The notes: generated by a model from the letters alone, not told the origin. Numbered from the stretch's first letter, positions 18,215 to 27,884 are shown. The stretch: 64,000 bases of DNA from Acidimicrobiaceae bacterium (GCA_024641005.1 JAHEDX010000005.1:1-64000); one strand, 5' to 3'. Numbers and translations are program-made.

Positions 18215-18694
18215 ATGGCCCTGCGTCTCCGCGCCGCCGTACGAGCGCTGATCCTCGACGAAGACGACCACGTCCTGCTGGCGAAGTTCGTCTTCCCGAC
18301 GGGTGCCGAGGCGTGGGCACTCCCCGGTGGTGGGCTCGACGACGGCGAATCATCCGACGAGGGACTGCGTCGCGAGCTTCGAGAAGAACTCGGTCTCACG
18401 TCGGTGCCGATCGGACCTCACATCTGGAATCGCGAGCACATCATTCCGATGTCGACCGGACACGATGGCCAGCGCGACCGCATTCACCTCGTGCGCATGG
18501 ACCGCTTCGAACCCGAGCCGGAGATCGGTTGGGAACGCATGCGCGCCGAGTTCGTGCACGAACTTCGATGGTGGAGCGTCGACGAGATCGGGCATGCGGC
18601 GACCACTCGTTTCGCCCCTGGGCGCCTCGGCGAGTTGCTGCAATCCGTGTTGACCGACGGGCCGCCCACCGCACCGATCGAAACGGGAGTGTGA
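18215..18694 (+). CDS. Nudix hydrolase
   Basis: A 159-residue Nudix protein. The Nudix box is intact (GGGLDDGESSDEGL followed by RRELREELGL), giving the GX5EX7REUXEEXGU pattern with its metal-binding glutamates. The N-terminal strands (RAAVRALILDEDDHVLLAKF) and the insert IWNREHIIPMSTG fit small housecleaning or nucleotide-sugar pyrophosphatases. The substrate is not determinable. A roadblock-domain gene follows after 3 bases, suggesting co-transcription. Confidence 0.88.
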   Translation: MALRLRAAVRALILDEDDHVLLAKFVFPTGAEAWALPGGGLDDGESSDEGLRRELREELGLTSVPIGPHIWNREHIIPMSTGHDGQRDRIHLVRMDRFEPEPEIGWERMRAEFVHELRWWSVDEIGHAATTRFAPGRLGELLQSVLTDGPPTAPIETGV

Positions 18695-18697
18695 ACG

Positions 18698-19237
18698 ATG
18701 GACACGACTGGCAGCCCCTTCGGCGCACCAACCGGTTCCCCGACCGCACCTGGCCGTGAACCACCCGGACGCGTGAGCGAGCCGGATACGAGCCAAGATC
18801 AAGGTTCTCTCAAGGCCGGAGATCGATCGGCCGATACGTCCCATGTGACCGATATCGAGATCTCGATGCGCCACCTGCTCGACCATGTGGTCGATCGGGT
18901 CCCGGGTGTGTTGGGCGCGCTCGTGAGCAGCGCCGACGGGCACGTGCTCGCCTCCCGGTTGACACACGTCACCGGTCTCGACCCGGCAGCGATCGCCGCC
19001 ATGTCGGCCGCCGCGCTGGGCCTGTCGAACCGGCTCGTGCAACTCACTGGTGCCTCCCCGGCATCGTTCTCGCACCAGTGCTCGACCGACGGGCAGGTGT
19101 TCGTGTTCGGTATCTCCCATGTCGCGGTGCTCACCGTGCTCACCGATCGCACCGCCGACGCGACGCAGCTCAAGCAGGTCGGCCGCGAGGTGGGTCGCGG
19201 GCTCGAGCGTCTGTTCCGCGGCACCGCCCACGTGTGA
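18698..19237 (+). CDS. Roadblock/LC7 domain protein
   Basis: A 179-residue protein. The first 45 residues are disordered and rich in proline, glycine and serine. A single roadblock/LC7 domain follows (VPGVLGALVSSADGHVLASR, then IAAMSAAALGLSNRLVQ and VFVFGISHVAVLTVLTDR). In actinobacteria such proteins usually partner small Ras-like GTPases of the MglA/CvnD type and a sensor kinase; neither is nearby, so this copy is an orphan. It may act as a dimeric scaffold. It ends 18 bases before the convergent dnaE2 stop. Confidence 0.85.
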   Translation: MDTTGSPFGAPTGSPTAPGREPPGRVSEPDTSQDQGSLKAGDRSADTSHVTDIEISMRHLLDHVVDRVPGVLGALVSSADGHVLASRLTHVTGLDPAAIAAMSAAALGLSNRLVQLTGASPASFSHQCSTDGQVFVFGISHVAVLTVLTDRTADATQLKQVGREVGRGLERLFRGTAHV

Positions 19238-19255
19238 CCCGCCGGGCAGCGATCG

Positions 19256-22200
19256 TCACCTGAAATCCCGGCTGGCGGTCGTGGCTGCGAGCGGCAACGG
19301 CCCCATGTGTTCGGCGACGACATTGATCACCCCCTCCGACCGTTCCAGCCGGCCGCGGATCACCATTGCCGGCGCGCCCCGTGCGACCTTTCGGAATCGC
19401 GCCCAGCACCCCTTGGAGACCACCACGTTGATGAGGCCGGTCTCGTCTTCGAGGTTGAGGAAGGTCACACCTTGTGCGGTCATCGGACGCTGCCGGTGGG
19501 TCACCACACCGGCTACTACGACCCTGGTGCTGGGTTCGCATTGCCACAGCCCCGAGGACGTGACCACCCCGAGTTTGGTGAGCTCGTCGCGGACGAACCT
19601 GGTGGGGTGACCACCAGGTGCCACCCCGGTCGCCCACAGGTCTGCCACCGATTCCTCCAGTGGGGTCATGCCCGGCAGGGTGGGTGGTCGTTCACCGGTG
19701 ACGATGCCCGGTAGCCGACCAGGTCGAGACTGCGCCACAGCTCCGACTGCCCACAACGCCTGGCGACGTTCCAACTCGAAGCATTCGCCGAACAGGTCTG
19801 CGGTTGCCATCGCCTCGAGATGCGCCAGCGTGAGCGCCGGAACCCGGCGGACGAGGTCCTCAGGTGAGGTGTACACCCCGTGCTCGACCCGCTCGCGTTC
19901 GATCAGTTCGGCCAGATCGGTACCGATGCCGCGCACCGACCCGATGCCGAGACGAACCGAACCCCCTCCGTCTTCCAACGTCGCACCGGCCAGCGACGCA
20001 TTGAGATCGGGGGTACGTACCTCGACACCGTGGCGGCGGGCATCCTGCACCAACGTGTGCGGCGACCAGAACCCCATGGGCTGGGCATTGACGAGGGCGG
20101 CGCAGAAGGCAGCCGGTTCGTGGTACTTGATCCACGACGAGGCATAGACGAGATAGGCGAAGCTGACCGAGTGCGACTCGGGGAAGCCGTAGTTCGCGAA
20201 TGCCTTCATCTTCATGAAGATCTCGTCGGCCACCTCACCGGTGATGCCACGCACGGCCATACCGGCGAACAGTCGTTCCTTGAGATTCTCCATCCGCGAT
20301 GCCGAGCGCTTCGACCCCATCGCCTGTCGCAATTCGTCGGACTCGGATGGGGTGAATCCAGCGACGTCGATCGCCATCTGCATCAGTTGCTCCTGGAACA
20401 GCGGCACACCGAGCGTCTTGCCGAGAGCATTCTCGAGCAGCGGATGCAGGTAGGTGACCGGCTCTTGCCCGTTGCGGCGCCGGATGTACGGGTGCACCGA
20501 GCCGCCCTGGATCGGCCCGGGCCGGATCAAGGCGACCTCGACCACGAGGTCGTAGAAACGGCGGGGCTTGAGGCGCGGCAGCGTCGCCATCTGCGCCCGC
20601 GACTCGATCTGGAACACCCCGATCGTGTCGGCTCGGCACAACATGGCGTAGACGTCGTCTTCCTGCGGGATGGTCGCGAGATCGACCTCGTAGCCACGGT
20701 GCTCGCGAATCAGGTCGACGGCGTAGTGGAGCGCGCTCAGCATTCCCAGCCCGAGCAGATCGAACTTCACCAGGCCGGCGTTGGCACAATCGTCTTTGTC
20801 CCACTGCAGCACCGAGCGCCGGTCCATGCGACCCCATTCGACCGGACACACCTCGATCACCGGGCGATCGCAGATGACCATGCCACCCGAATGGATACCG
20901 AGGTGCCGGGGTGCATCCTCGATCTGAGCTGCCAGTTCGAGCACCTCGCGCGGAATCGTGCAGTCGGGTTGCGCAGCGGTCGCGGCGATACCGCCCCAAC
21001 CGTCGATCTGTTTGGCATAGGCGTCCTGCTGTCCGGTGGAATGACCCAACGCCTTGGCCATGTCGCGGATCGACGATCTGGCGCGGTAGGTGATGACGTT
21101 CGCTACCTGGGCGGTGTGGTGGCGCCCGTACCGCTGGTACACGTACTGGATCACCTCCTCGCGGCGACCGCTTTCGATGTCGATGTCGATGTCGGGCGGA
21201 CCATCACGCTCGGTCGACAAGAAGCGCTCGAACAGCAGGCCGAGCGACACGGCATCGGCCTTGGTGATACCGAGCGCGTAGCAGACCGCCGAGTTGGCGG
21301 CGCTCCCGCGCCCTTGGCAGAAGATGTCGGCGCGCCGGCAGAACTCGACGAGATCCCACACGACGAGGAAGTAGCCGGGGAAGCCCAACTGTTCGACGAT
21401 CGCCAACTCGCGGTCGATCGTGCTCCATGCACGGGCCCGCAGACTGAGGTCCTCGACGACCATCCCGTTCGCCTGGGAAGCGGTCGCGGGCCGGTCGCCA
21501 TACATGCGACGGCCACCCTCCTCGGTGATCTGGCGCAGGAACTCCATCTCGCCCAACCCGTCCGGGCAGGGGAACGGTGGCAGGTTCGGGGCCACCAACG
21601 ACAGGTCGAATGCCGCTGCCCGGCCGATCTCGCCCGCCAATTCGACCACGCCCGGGTACCGGGCGAACCTGCGTTGCTGCTCGGCGCCCGAACGCAAATG
21701 CGCACTGGCGGCACCGGGCAGCCACGGGTCGATCTCGTCGAGACTGCGCCGAGCCCGAACCGCCGCGATCGCCGAGGCGAGCTTGCGCTGGGAAGGTGTG
21801 GCGTAGTGCACATTGTTGGTGGCGACGCATTCGACGCCGACGCGATGAGCGATCTCGACGAGCGCGTCGTTACGAGCAGAGTCGATCGGGTCACCGTGAT
21901 CCCACAGCTCGACGAGCACCCGATCGCGCCCGAAGGCACTGACCAGCCGTTCGAGCTCGCGGCGGGCAGCCGATGGCCCGTCGTCGAACAGCGCCTGCGG
22001 CACCGCACCTTTCCGACACCCGGTGAGTACCCAGCTGACACCGCTGACTGCGTCGGCGATGTCGGCGAAGCTGAACTGTGGCGCCCCTTTCTCGCCCGCC
22101 AGATGCCCCAGGCTCAGTGCCCGTGCCAGGCGTGCGTAACCGGATGGCCCGTCGGCGAGCACCAGCAGGTGACGGCCCGCCGGATCAGGGGCGTGCGAGT

Positions 22201-22678
22201 CGGGTACCTGCCCGGTGTCGACCTGGAACAAGGTGTCGCCCTCGACGCGGGCGACATGATGATCGTCACCCAATCCAGGGGTGAGGGTGATCTCGGCACC
22301 GAAGACGGTCGGCAACCCCACCGCCCGGGCTGCCTCGGCAAAGCGCACCACACCGTAGAACCCGTTGTGGTCGGTGAGTGCCAACGCTTCGAGCCCGAGC
22401 CGCGCCGCTTCGGTGGCGAGTTCCTCGGGATGCGAGGCACCGTCGAGGAACGAATAGTTCGAATGGGCGTGCAGCTCGGCATATGGCACCGCGCCCGATG
22501 CCCGGGTACCACTGAACGACTCGGGCACCTCGAACGGCTGCCGCTTGCGTCCCCACGCCGGACTGTCACCACCGGCATTCCACGACAAGCTGCCAGGGGC
22601 GCGACCGTCACGCCCCCTGCGACCTGAGAGCGTCGCCTCGAGCTCGCTCCAGGTCCACGACGGATTGTTGAAACCCAT
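19256..22678 (-). CDS. dnaE2: Error-prone DNA polymerase DnaE2 (ImuC)
   Basis: A C-family polymerase of 1140 residues that performs damage-induced mutagenic synthesis with ImuA' and ImuB. The N-terminal PHP domain begins AELHAHSNYSFLDGASHPEE. The palm carries PDIDIDIES with catalytic aspartates, preceded by FCQGRGSAANSAVCYALG. KFDLLGLGML and the fingers and OB-fold C-terminus follow. The start was placed at ATG 22678, giving the characteristic MGFNNPSWTWSELEATLSGR opening; the longer form would read through the promoter. An SOS box with an overlapping -10 (22686-22704) lies immediately upstream, so induction by DNA damage through LexA is expected. Confidence 0.95.
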   Translation of the reverse strand: MGFNNPSWTWSELEATLSGRRGRDGRAPGSLSWNAGGDSPAWGRKRQPFEVPESFSGTRASGAVPYAELHAHSNYSFLDGASHPEELATEAARLGLEALALTDHNGFYGVVRFAEAARAVGLPTVFGAEITLTPGLGDDHHVARVEGDTLFQVDTGQVPDSHAPDPAGRHLLVLADGPSGYARLARALSLGHLAGEKGAPQFSFADIADAVSGVSWVLTGCRKGAVPQALFDDGPSAARRELERLVSAFGRDRVLVELWDHGDPIDSARNDALVEIAHRVGVECVATNNVHYATPSQRKLASAIAAVRARRSLDEIDPWLPGAASAHLRSGAEQQRRFARYPGVVELAGEIGRAAAFDLSLVAPNLPPFPCPDGLGEMEFLRQITEEGGRRMYGDRPATASQANGMVVEDLSLRARAWSTIDRELAIVEQLGFPGYFLVVWDLVEFCRRADIFCQGRGSAANSAVCYALGITKADAVSLGLLFERFLSTERDGPPDIDIDIESGRREEVIQYVYQRYGRHHTAQVANVITYRARSSIRDMAKALGHSTGQQDAYAKQIDGWGGIAATAAQPDCTIPREVLELAAQIEDAPRHLGIHSGGMVICDRPVIEVCPVEWGRMDRRSVLQWDKDDCANAGLVKFDLLGLGMLSALHYAVDLIREHRGYEVDLATIPQEDDVYAMLCRADTIGVFQIESRAQMATLPRLKPRRFYDLVVEVALIRPGPIQGGSVHPYIRRRNGQEPVTYLHPLLENALGKTLGVPLFQEQLMQMAIDVAGFTPSESDELRQAMGSKRSASRMENLKERLFAGMAVRGITGEVADEIFMKMKAFANYGFPESHSVSFAYLVYASSWIKYHEPAAFCAALVNAQPMGFWSPHTLVQDARRHGVEVRTPDLNASLAGATLEDGGGSVRLGIGSVRGIGTDLAELIERERVEHGVYTSPEDLVRRVPALTLAHLEAMATADLFGECFELERRQALWAVGAVAQSRPGRLPGIVTGERPPTLPGMTPLEESVADLWATGVAPGGHPTRFVRDELTKLGVVTSSGLWQCEPSTRVVVAGVVTHRQRPMTAQGVTFLNLEDETGLINVVVSKGCWARFRKVARGAPAMVIRGRLERSEGVINVVAEHMGPLPLAATTASRDFR

Positions 22679-22685
22679 TCCCGCG

Positions 22686-22704
22686 AGTATCGAACACTTG
22701 TTCG
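22686..22704 (-). promoter_or_regulatory. SOS box and -10 of dnaE2
   Basis: Read on the minus strand the site is CGAACAAGTGTTCGA (22690-22704), matching the actinobacterial LexA consensus CGAAC-N4-GTTCG. GATACT (22686-22691) overlaps its downstream edge and ends 7 bases before the dnaE2 ATG. LexA bound here would cover the -10. The site is nearly identical to the one before imuA'. Confidence 0.85.
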
Positions 22705-22761
22705 TACGCGCGCAAGTGGAACGATCCACCGTTCGAAGATGTCCCGTCGATACCCCGGGCG

Positions 22762-23259
22762 TCAGTTCGCGAGTTCGCGCGCCAGCAGGTCGAGTGCCGC
22801 TGTGGCGAACGTAATCATGTTGGCGACGCGGTCGTCGTCACCGGTGAGCACATGCACGGCGGCTTCTGACGGGCCCGAAACAGCGACCCATGCATGGCCC
22901 GCGGGATTGCCGTAGCGATTTCCTGACGGTCCGGCAGCACCACCCTCGCCGATGCCCCACGTGGCGCAGAGATGCGACCTCGCAGCCCTCGCCAAATGGA
23001 TCGCCCACGGTTCGGAGGCCCCTTGCAACGGCGATGGACGCTCGACCTCACCGGTCAAGAGAGCATCGAGCGCGGCACGGGTGTAGATCACACCACCTCC
23101 GACGTAGTAGGCCGAAGCTCCCGGGGTTGCCAGCAACGCCGCCGAGACCAGCCCGCCACAGCTCCCCTCCCCGACGGCGACGGTCTCGCCGCGGGTCTTC
23201 AGCAGGTCTCCGCACACCTCCCCGGCAGCGAGCAAGCGATCGGGAAGCAGCGCGGTCAT
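22762..23259 (-). CDS. CinA C-terminal family protein (PncC-like amidohydrolase)
   Basis: A 165-residue protein of the CinA C-terminal / nicotinamide-nucleotide amidohydrolase family. The core is recognisable (GSCGGLVSAALLATPGASAY, then VGGGVIYTRAALDALL). The canonical AESCTGG motif reads VGEGSCGGL, and the middle section (GEGGAAGPSGNRYG) retains the GxAGPxG element. The substitutions make NMN deamidase activity uncertain. ATG 23259 overlaps the SDR stop (ATGA), so the two are co-translated. Confidence 0.8.
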   Translation of the reverse strand: MTALLPDRLLAAGEVCGDLLKTRGETVAVGEGSCGGLVSAALLATPGASAYYVGGGVIYTRAALDALLTGEVERPSPLQGASEPWAIHLARAARSHLCATWGIGEGGAAGPSGNRYGNPAGHAWVAVSGPSEAAVHVLTGDDDRVANMITFATAALDLLARELAN

Positions 23260-23987
23260 GCCGTCATCGCCCCGTCGACCACGAATTCGTGTCCGCTGCA
23301 GTACGACGACTCGTCAGAAGCCAGGAACAGCACCACACGGGCGACTTCGTCAGCGGACGCGGTTCGGCCCATCGGTATTCGCTCGCGGATCGCCGGGATG
23401 CGATCTCCGAACTGGTCGAGCATCGCTGTTTCGATGATGCCGGGGTGCACCGAGTTCACCCGGACACCGTCCGAGGCGAACTCGAGCGCGGCCGACTTCG
23501 TCATGCCGCGCACCGCCCATTTGGTGGCTGAGTACGCGAATGCCATCGCAGCGCCGCCCATCCCCGCGATCGACGAGATGTTCACGATGCTCCCGGTGCC
23601 GCGGTCCCTCATGCGGCGCCCCACCTCGCGCAGACCCAGGAACACACCGGTCTGGTTGATCGCGACCATCCGGTTCCAGTCGGCCATCGTCGTGTCGGCC
23701 ACGCCCACGACCTGGAAGATGCCGGCGTTGTTGACCAGGACGTCGATCCCGCCCGTGGCCTCGACGATGCCGTCGGCGACGGCCTGCCACTCGTGCTCGT
23801 CGGCGACGTCGTGATGCAGGTAGGTGACCGACCCGCCGAGGCCGGCAGCCATCGCCTCACCCTCGTCGTCGAGCACGTCGGTGATGTACACCGTGGCGCC
23901 CTCGGCCGCGAACAGCGCCGCTTCGGCGGCTCCCTGCCCACGCGCCCCACCCGTGATCAGTGCCACCTTGCCGTCGAGTCGTCCCAT
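23256..23987 (-). CDS. Short-chain dehydrogenase/reductase
   Basis: A 243-residue classical SDR. The NAD(P)-binding TGGARGQG lies at residues 12-19, the structural NNAG near 87, and the catalytic serine and YSATK near residues 137-154. The acidic residue after the second strand (ITDVLDDEG) favours NADH. It resembles FabG-like or hydroxysteroid dehydrogenase-like members; the substrate is unknown. TAGCGT (23994-23999) lies 6 bases before ATG 23987. A CinA-like gene is translationally coupled downstream. Confidence 0.9.
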   Translation of the reverse strand: MGRLDGKVALITGGARGQGAAEAALFAAEGATVYITDVLDDEGEAMAAGLGGSVTYLHHDVADEHEWQAVADGIVEATGGIDVLVNNAGIFQVVGVADTTMADWNRMVAINQTGVFLGLREVGRRMRDRGTGSIVNISSIAGMGGAAMAFAYSATKWAVRGMTKSAALEFASDGVRVNSVHPGIIETAMLDQFGDRIPAIRERIPMGRTASADEVARVVLFLASDESSYCSGHEFVVDGAMTA

Positions 23988-24086
23988 GGCCGGACGCTAG
24001 TGCGGCGGCCGAGCCGCAGGACCACGCAGGTGTGTCGAGTCGTCCCCATGGTCACACGGACCAAGACGACGGCAGGATCGGTGCGG

Positions 24087-24629
24087 TCAAGTCGGGTTCG
24101 GTGCCAGGTGCGCCAGCAGCGACTTCAACCGGTCGTCGCCGGCGCGTTCGATCGCCGACGGCCAGTCGAACCATCCGATCTCCTGACTCTCCCCGACCGG
24201 CGGGTCCGGGTCAGCGGCCCCACCGTCGAACACGTAGCGGAGATCGAGATGGGTGTGTCCGCGTCCGCCGTCGTGCACGTCGACGTGGGCGAGCCGCGGA
24301 AATCCATACGGATCGAGATCGGCGTACGACACGCCCAAGCCGGTCTCCTCGACTGCCTCGCGCATCGCCGCCTCCCATGGTGACTCACCGGGATCGATGT
24401 GGCCACCCGGCTGCAACCAGAAGCCAAGGCGCTTGTGTCGCAACAACACCACGCCGCGAGGGCCGACCACGATCGCCGACCCGGTCACGTGAACCGGGTC
24501 GAGTAGTTGGTCGAGCGGATCGACGAGTCGATCGAACTCGATCAACAGATGCCGGATGCTGTCGCTCTCGGCAGCATCGATCGGTTCCCGCTCGACCACC
24601 GAACGCCGCACCTGCTCGAGCCCTGTCAT
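24087..24629 (-). CDS. Nudix hydrolase
   Basis: A protein of about 180 residues with a central Nudix domain. The box is GGHIDPGESPWEAAMREAVEE followed by TGLG (quoted as GGHIDPGESPWEAA and REAVEETGLG), so all catalytic glutamates are present. An N-terminal helical part of about 50 residues (SDSIRHLLIEFDRLVDPLDQ) precedes it. ATG 24629 was chosen because GAGG lies 8-9 bases upstream; ATG 24635 is possible. It is divergent from the response-regulator gene. Confidence 0.85.
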   Translation of the reverse strand: MTGLEQVRRSVVEREPIDAAESDSIRHLLIEFDRLVDPLDQLLDPVHVTGSAIVVGPRGVVLLRHKRLGFWLQPGGHIDPGESPWEAAMREAVEETGLGVSYADLDPYGFPRLAHVDVHDGGRGHTHLDLRYVFDGGAADPDPPVGESQEIGWFDWPSAIERAGDDRLKSLLAHLAPNPT

Positions 24630-24752
24630 CGACATCGCCTCACCGTATCGAGACAAAACCAGAGGAAAGTTGAACAAAGCGCTTGAGTCGACGATCCGGA
24701 CAGCCGATACGTGAATCACAGCCGAACACATCAGGGCTGGACCCCCACCATC

Positions 24753-25583
24753 ATGGAACCAAGCACCCAATTTTCCCCTCGAGTCCTACTCGCCATCGAA
24801 GACCTCCGTCTTCGGCGGACGAACGAGGCCGGCTTGCGAGCTGCCGGATTCTCGGTGAGCGCACCCGGCGATGCCGACGCCGTCAGCGTCCTCGCCGAGT
24901 CGTTCTCGCCCGATGTCCTCGTCATCGACACCGTGATGCAGGATACGGATGATCGCCCGCTCTACCAGCGGCTCCGCCACGACACCGACGGCTACCTGTT
25001 GTGTATCGAATCAGCTGGTCGCGATCGGGCGCGGGTCGAGCTCCTCAGATCTGGTGCCGACGATGCCGTGTCGCTCCCGGTGAGTTCCGACGAGATCGTC
25101 GCCCGCTGCCATGCCCTCCTGCGCCGCCCCCGTGAGATCCGCACGGGATGGGACCCTGTTCCGTCGTCGATCGTCACGCTCGGACCCCTGACGATCGACA
25201 CCGGCCGCCACGAGATCCGCCTCGGCGACACTGAGGTGCCGGCGACGCGGATCGAGTTCTCGTTGCTCGAACATCTCTGCCGCCGGCCGACCGAGGTCGC
25301 CTCGCGCAGCGAACTGCTCGAGTCGGTATGGGGGCAGAACTGGGTCGGCGACACGCATGTCGTCGATGTCCATCTGTCGAACCTTCGCCGCAAACTCGAC
25401 CAGGCCGCCCCCGAACTCCGAGTCGTCCACACTGTTCGCGGCGTCGGCTTCCGGATCAGCAACGAGGTACTCGATGCTGCGGAGGCACAGGTTGCTGCGG
25501 GCCAACGAGCTGTCGCCCGACAGGCACAACCAGCGGCCGACGATGAGGTCGAAGAACACCTCACCGGCATCCAGCTGGGCTGA
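24753..25583 (+). CDS. OmpR-family response regulator, atypical receiver
   Basis: A protein of 276 residues with an N-terminal receiver and a C-terminal winged helix. The DNA-binding domain is clear (PATRIEFSLLEHLCRRPTEV, VDVHLSNLRRKLDQ, VRGVGFRI). In the receiver the phosphoacceptor aspartate is in VLVIDTVMQ, but the conserved lysine is replaced (VSLPVSSDE where KPF is usual). No histidine kinase is adjacent. An arginine/glutamine-rich tail of 30 residues follows the DNA-binding domain. Start at ATG 24753 is the best fit to domain length; GTG 24711 is an alternative. It may be regulated without phosphorylation. Confidence 0.83.
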   Translation: MEPSTQFSPRVLLAIEDLRLRRTNEAGLRAAGFSVSAPGDADAVSVLAESFSPDVLVIDTVMQDTDDRPLYQRLRHDTDGYLLCIESAGRDRARVELLRSGADDAVSLPVSSDEIVARCHALLRRPREIRTGWDPVPSSIVTLGPLTIDTGRHEIRLGDTEVPATRIEFSLLEHLCRRPTEVASRSELLESVWGQNWVGDTHVVDVHLSNLRRKLDQAAPELRVVHTVRGVGFRISNEVLDAAEAQVAAGQRAVARQAQPAADDEVEEHLTGIQLG

Positions 25584-27169
25584 TCACGCATACGTGGCAA
25601 GGATCGACCAGTGCTGCTGCTCGATGCCGACCAGGTGAGCGACGCCCTGCTCGGTGACCACCTGAAACCGCGCCAGACGACGCGATCTCTCTGACGACCA
25701 CCATCGCTGTTCGATCGGCCACGGGCCCGCCCAGGCGACCACCCGCTGGCGTTCGGCCCCCACGACGATCGATGCCGGAGCGGCACTCACCTCACCGCGG
25801 CCGGTCACCCGAACCTGCTGGTCGGACTCGTCGAGCAGGGCGACGGATACCGGTTGCTCGGGCACCACCGTGGGCGCCGGCATCGGCGACACACCGGGCC
25901 ACGGTCCGTCATCGCGATCGAGACGCTCGGATGCATGCTCGAGATCGACCGAAGCGGCCGGTACCCATCGGTACCGCTCGATCGGCAGCCGACCACCGGC
26001 CCATGCCGGCACCTTCACCGCCTGATCACCAGCGATCCCGCTCAGACGGACGATCGCACGTGCAGCATCGTGATCGGCTTGCGACCGCCCACCCCACAGG
26101 CCACCTTGGACACCATCGTCGCTGCGCACCTCGTCGGGCACCAGCCGGACCAACGCCACCCCACCGCTCAACCCATCGGGTTGCGCAGCCCATCCTTCGA
26201 GCTGCCAACGGACGCGCTCGACCATCGCCACCGCCGAGAGCCCCTGATCGCGATACCAAGCTCGCTCACATCGCTCACCGTGTTCGGTCTCGACGATCAC
26301 CGTCAACCGGACACACACACGGCCCTCCCCTGCCAGATTCGCCACCAATTCGTCGGCGAGGCGCTTGGCCACGAACACCACGGCTTCGAGTTGCTCGATC
26401 GGTTCGAGGAACGGATGCTCGACCCACCACTCGGGCGGCGGGTCGGCGGTGACCGGTGGACGGGTGTCGCGGCCCCCGGCGAGACGATGTGCATGCATGC
26501 CCTCGACGCCGAACCGCGCCAGCACGTCACCGGCTTCGAGGCCGGCCAACTGGCCCAACGTGCACAGGCCGAGTCGGGCGAACAGATCGACCAACTCGGG
26601 GGTGATCTCGCCCAGCTCGCGCAGCCACCCCACCGGAAGCGGATCGACGAACAGGGACGAACCCCCTGGCGGCACCACCAGCACACCGGCAGTCACGTGG
26701 ATCGCCCGACGAGCGGCGATCGCAGAGGCAGAGCGTCCGTCGGCGACACCTACCCCTGCCGATCCGCCCGCGACGTCGCGGACGAGGTCGACCAAGCGCT
26801 CGGCCATCGCTTGTTCTCCACCGAAATAGCGCGATGGCCCGCGGGCTGCAAGGCACACCACCCTGGTTCGACCACCTCGAGCCTCGGCACCATTTCGGCA
26901 ACCGAGCGAACGACCGCATCGAACTCGCGGGCATCGCGGTCGGGATCGTGATCGAGGACGAGCAGTTCGGGGCATGCCCCCTGGGCGGCGCGCCGGCGTG
27001 CACCGGTTCGCACCCCCGCCGACGCTGCCGCCGGTGTGCGAGCGATCACCCGATTCGAACGAAAGACGGCTGCCGGCTGATCCGGCGGAACACGGGCGGC
27101 GACCGTCGGCCAATCGGGGCACCACACCGTGGCGAGGCGGGGCGGGTCGAAACGGGACGACGACTGCAC
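25584..27169 (-). pseudogene. imuB: imuB, Y-family polymerase-like mutasome protein, split by a one-base frameshift
   Basis: ImuB is a catalytically inactive Y-family polymerase homologue that links DnaE2 to the beta clamp and ImuA'. The N-terminal part reads from GTG 27169 (RLATVWCPDWPTVAARVPP to VEPGWCALQP). The rest is in another frame from about 26846 (ARGPSRYFGGEQAMAERL through VGWLRELGEITPEL to the stop). At 26847-26848 only two bases stand where one codon is expected. Restoring one base would give LxARGPSRYFGG, the normal family sequence, and a 528-residue protein. The apparent longer minus-strand reading frame starting at 27125 has a shadow N-terminus. The start lies 1 base after the imuA' stop. 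Either a sequencing error or a real loss of function. Confidence 0.85.
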
Positions 27170-27170
27170 A

Positions 27171-27884
27171 TCAACCGGCCCTGGTGAGCACGGCCCCGGC
27201 AACCTCGTCACGAGCGGCATCATCGACACGAGCTGCGGGTGACAGCCCGCCGGTGTCGACGACGGAGACTCGCCCATCGGGGCCGGGTAGCCAGAGATCG
27301 GATTCGACCGGACGCGGCATCCTGCGACCGCCGGCGCTGACCGTGGCACGGCGGGCGATCAAGTGCCCATGCCCCTGCCCGAGCCCGCTCCACACCACCG
27401 AGGTGGTGTGGAGCTGGAGGTCGCACGACACACCCGGCGAGGTAGGGCCGACAGCGACCAACACGACACCTCGCGCCTGCAATCTGGTGCGGATCTTGCG
27501 AGCCACCCGTTCGGCGCCGGCAGGGGGGCGCGTCAGCACGACGTCGAACCCGTCAGCGGCAGCAGCGACGCGCTCTGCCCACACGGCAGGACCGCCCGGG
27601 GCATCGACCACGACCAGACGGGTGAGTGGTATCCCGAACTGGGCGGCGGCCTCGACCCCCAGCATCGGAACCCCGACGACCGCCAACCACGACCCGACTG
27701 CTGCTGCTCGTGATACGAGCGCCAGAGCCAACGAGATCGCTGCCGGACCGGTACACCCCACGATCCGACCGCGTTGCAGGCCGGCATCGGGCAGCAGCGA
27801 TGCGAGCGCCTCGTCGACCGGAAGACAGCGATCGCGAGCCGGCATCGGCAGCGGCATCGACGAAACGATGGTGGACGTCACCAC
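27171..27884 (-). CDS. imuA: ImuA' RecA-like mutasome protein
   Basis: A protein of 237 residues in the position and with the partners of ImuA', which binds RecA and ImuB in damage-induced mutagenesis. It has a degenerate RecA-like core: GRIVGCTGPAAISLALAL stands where a Walker A loop would be, and hydrophobic strands (WLAVVGVPMLG, RLVVVDAPGG) follow. Intact ATP binding is doubtful, as in other actinobacterial members. GTG 27884 lies 5 bases after a GATAAT -10 that overlaps an SOS box. imuB follows immediately. The assignment rests more on context than on sequence, which is poorly conserved. Confidence 0.85.
   Translation of the reverse strand: MVTSTIVSSMPLPMPARDRCLPVDEALASLLPDAGLQRGRIVGCTGPAAISLALALVSRAAAVGSWLAVVGVPMLGVEAAAQFGIPLTRLVVVDAPGGPAVWAERVAAAADGFDVVLTRPPAGAERVARKIRTRLQARGVVLVAVGPTSPGVSCDLQLHTTSVVWSGLGQGHGHLIARRATVSAGGRRMPRPVESDLWLPGPDGRVSVVDTGGLSPAARVDDAARDEVAGAVLTRAG

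Noticed and set aside
19880..22627. A very long plus-strand open frame (over 900 codons) opposite dnaE2, and similar long frames opposite pcrA, sucC and others
   Set aside because: They are antisense shadows created by high GC; they lack domain motifs and are rich in Arg, Gly and His typical of complementary frames.
26830..26860. Programmed -1 frameshift in imuB
   Set aside because: No slippery heptamer of the X XXY YYZ type is present near the shift; a mutation or sequencing error is more likely.
26849..27125. N-terminus of a continuous minus-strand frame beginning at 27125, which would make imuB look intact
   Set aside because: That segment is an arginine- and glycine-rich shadow; the genuine ImuB N-terminus is in the neighbouring frame from 27169.
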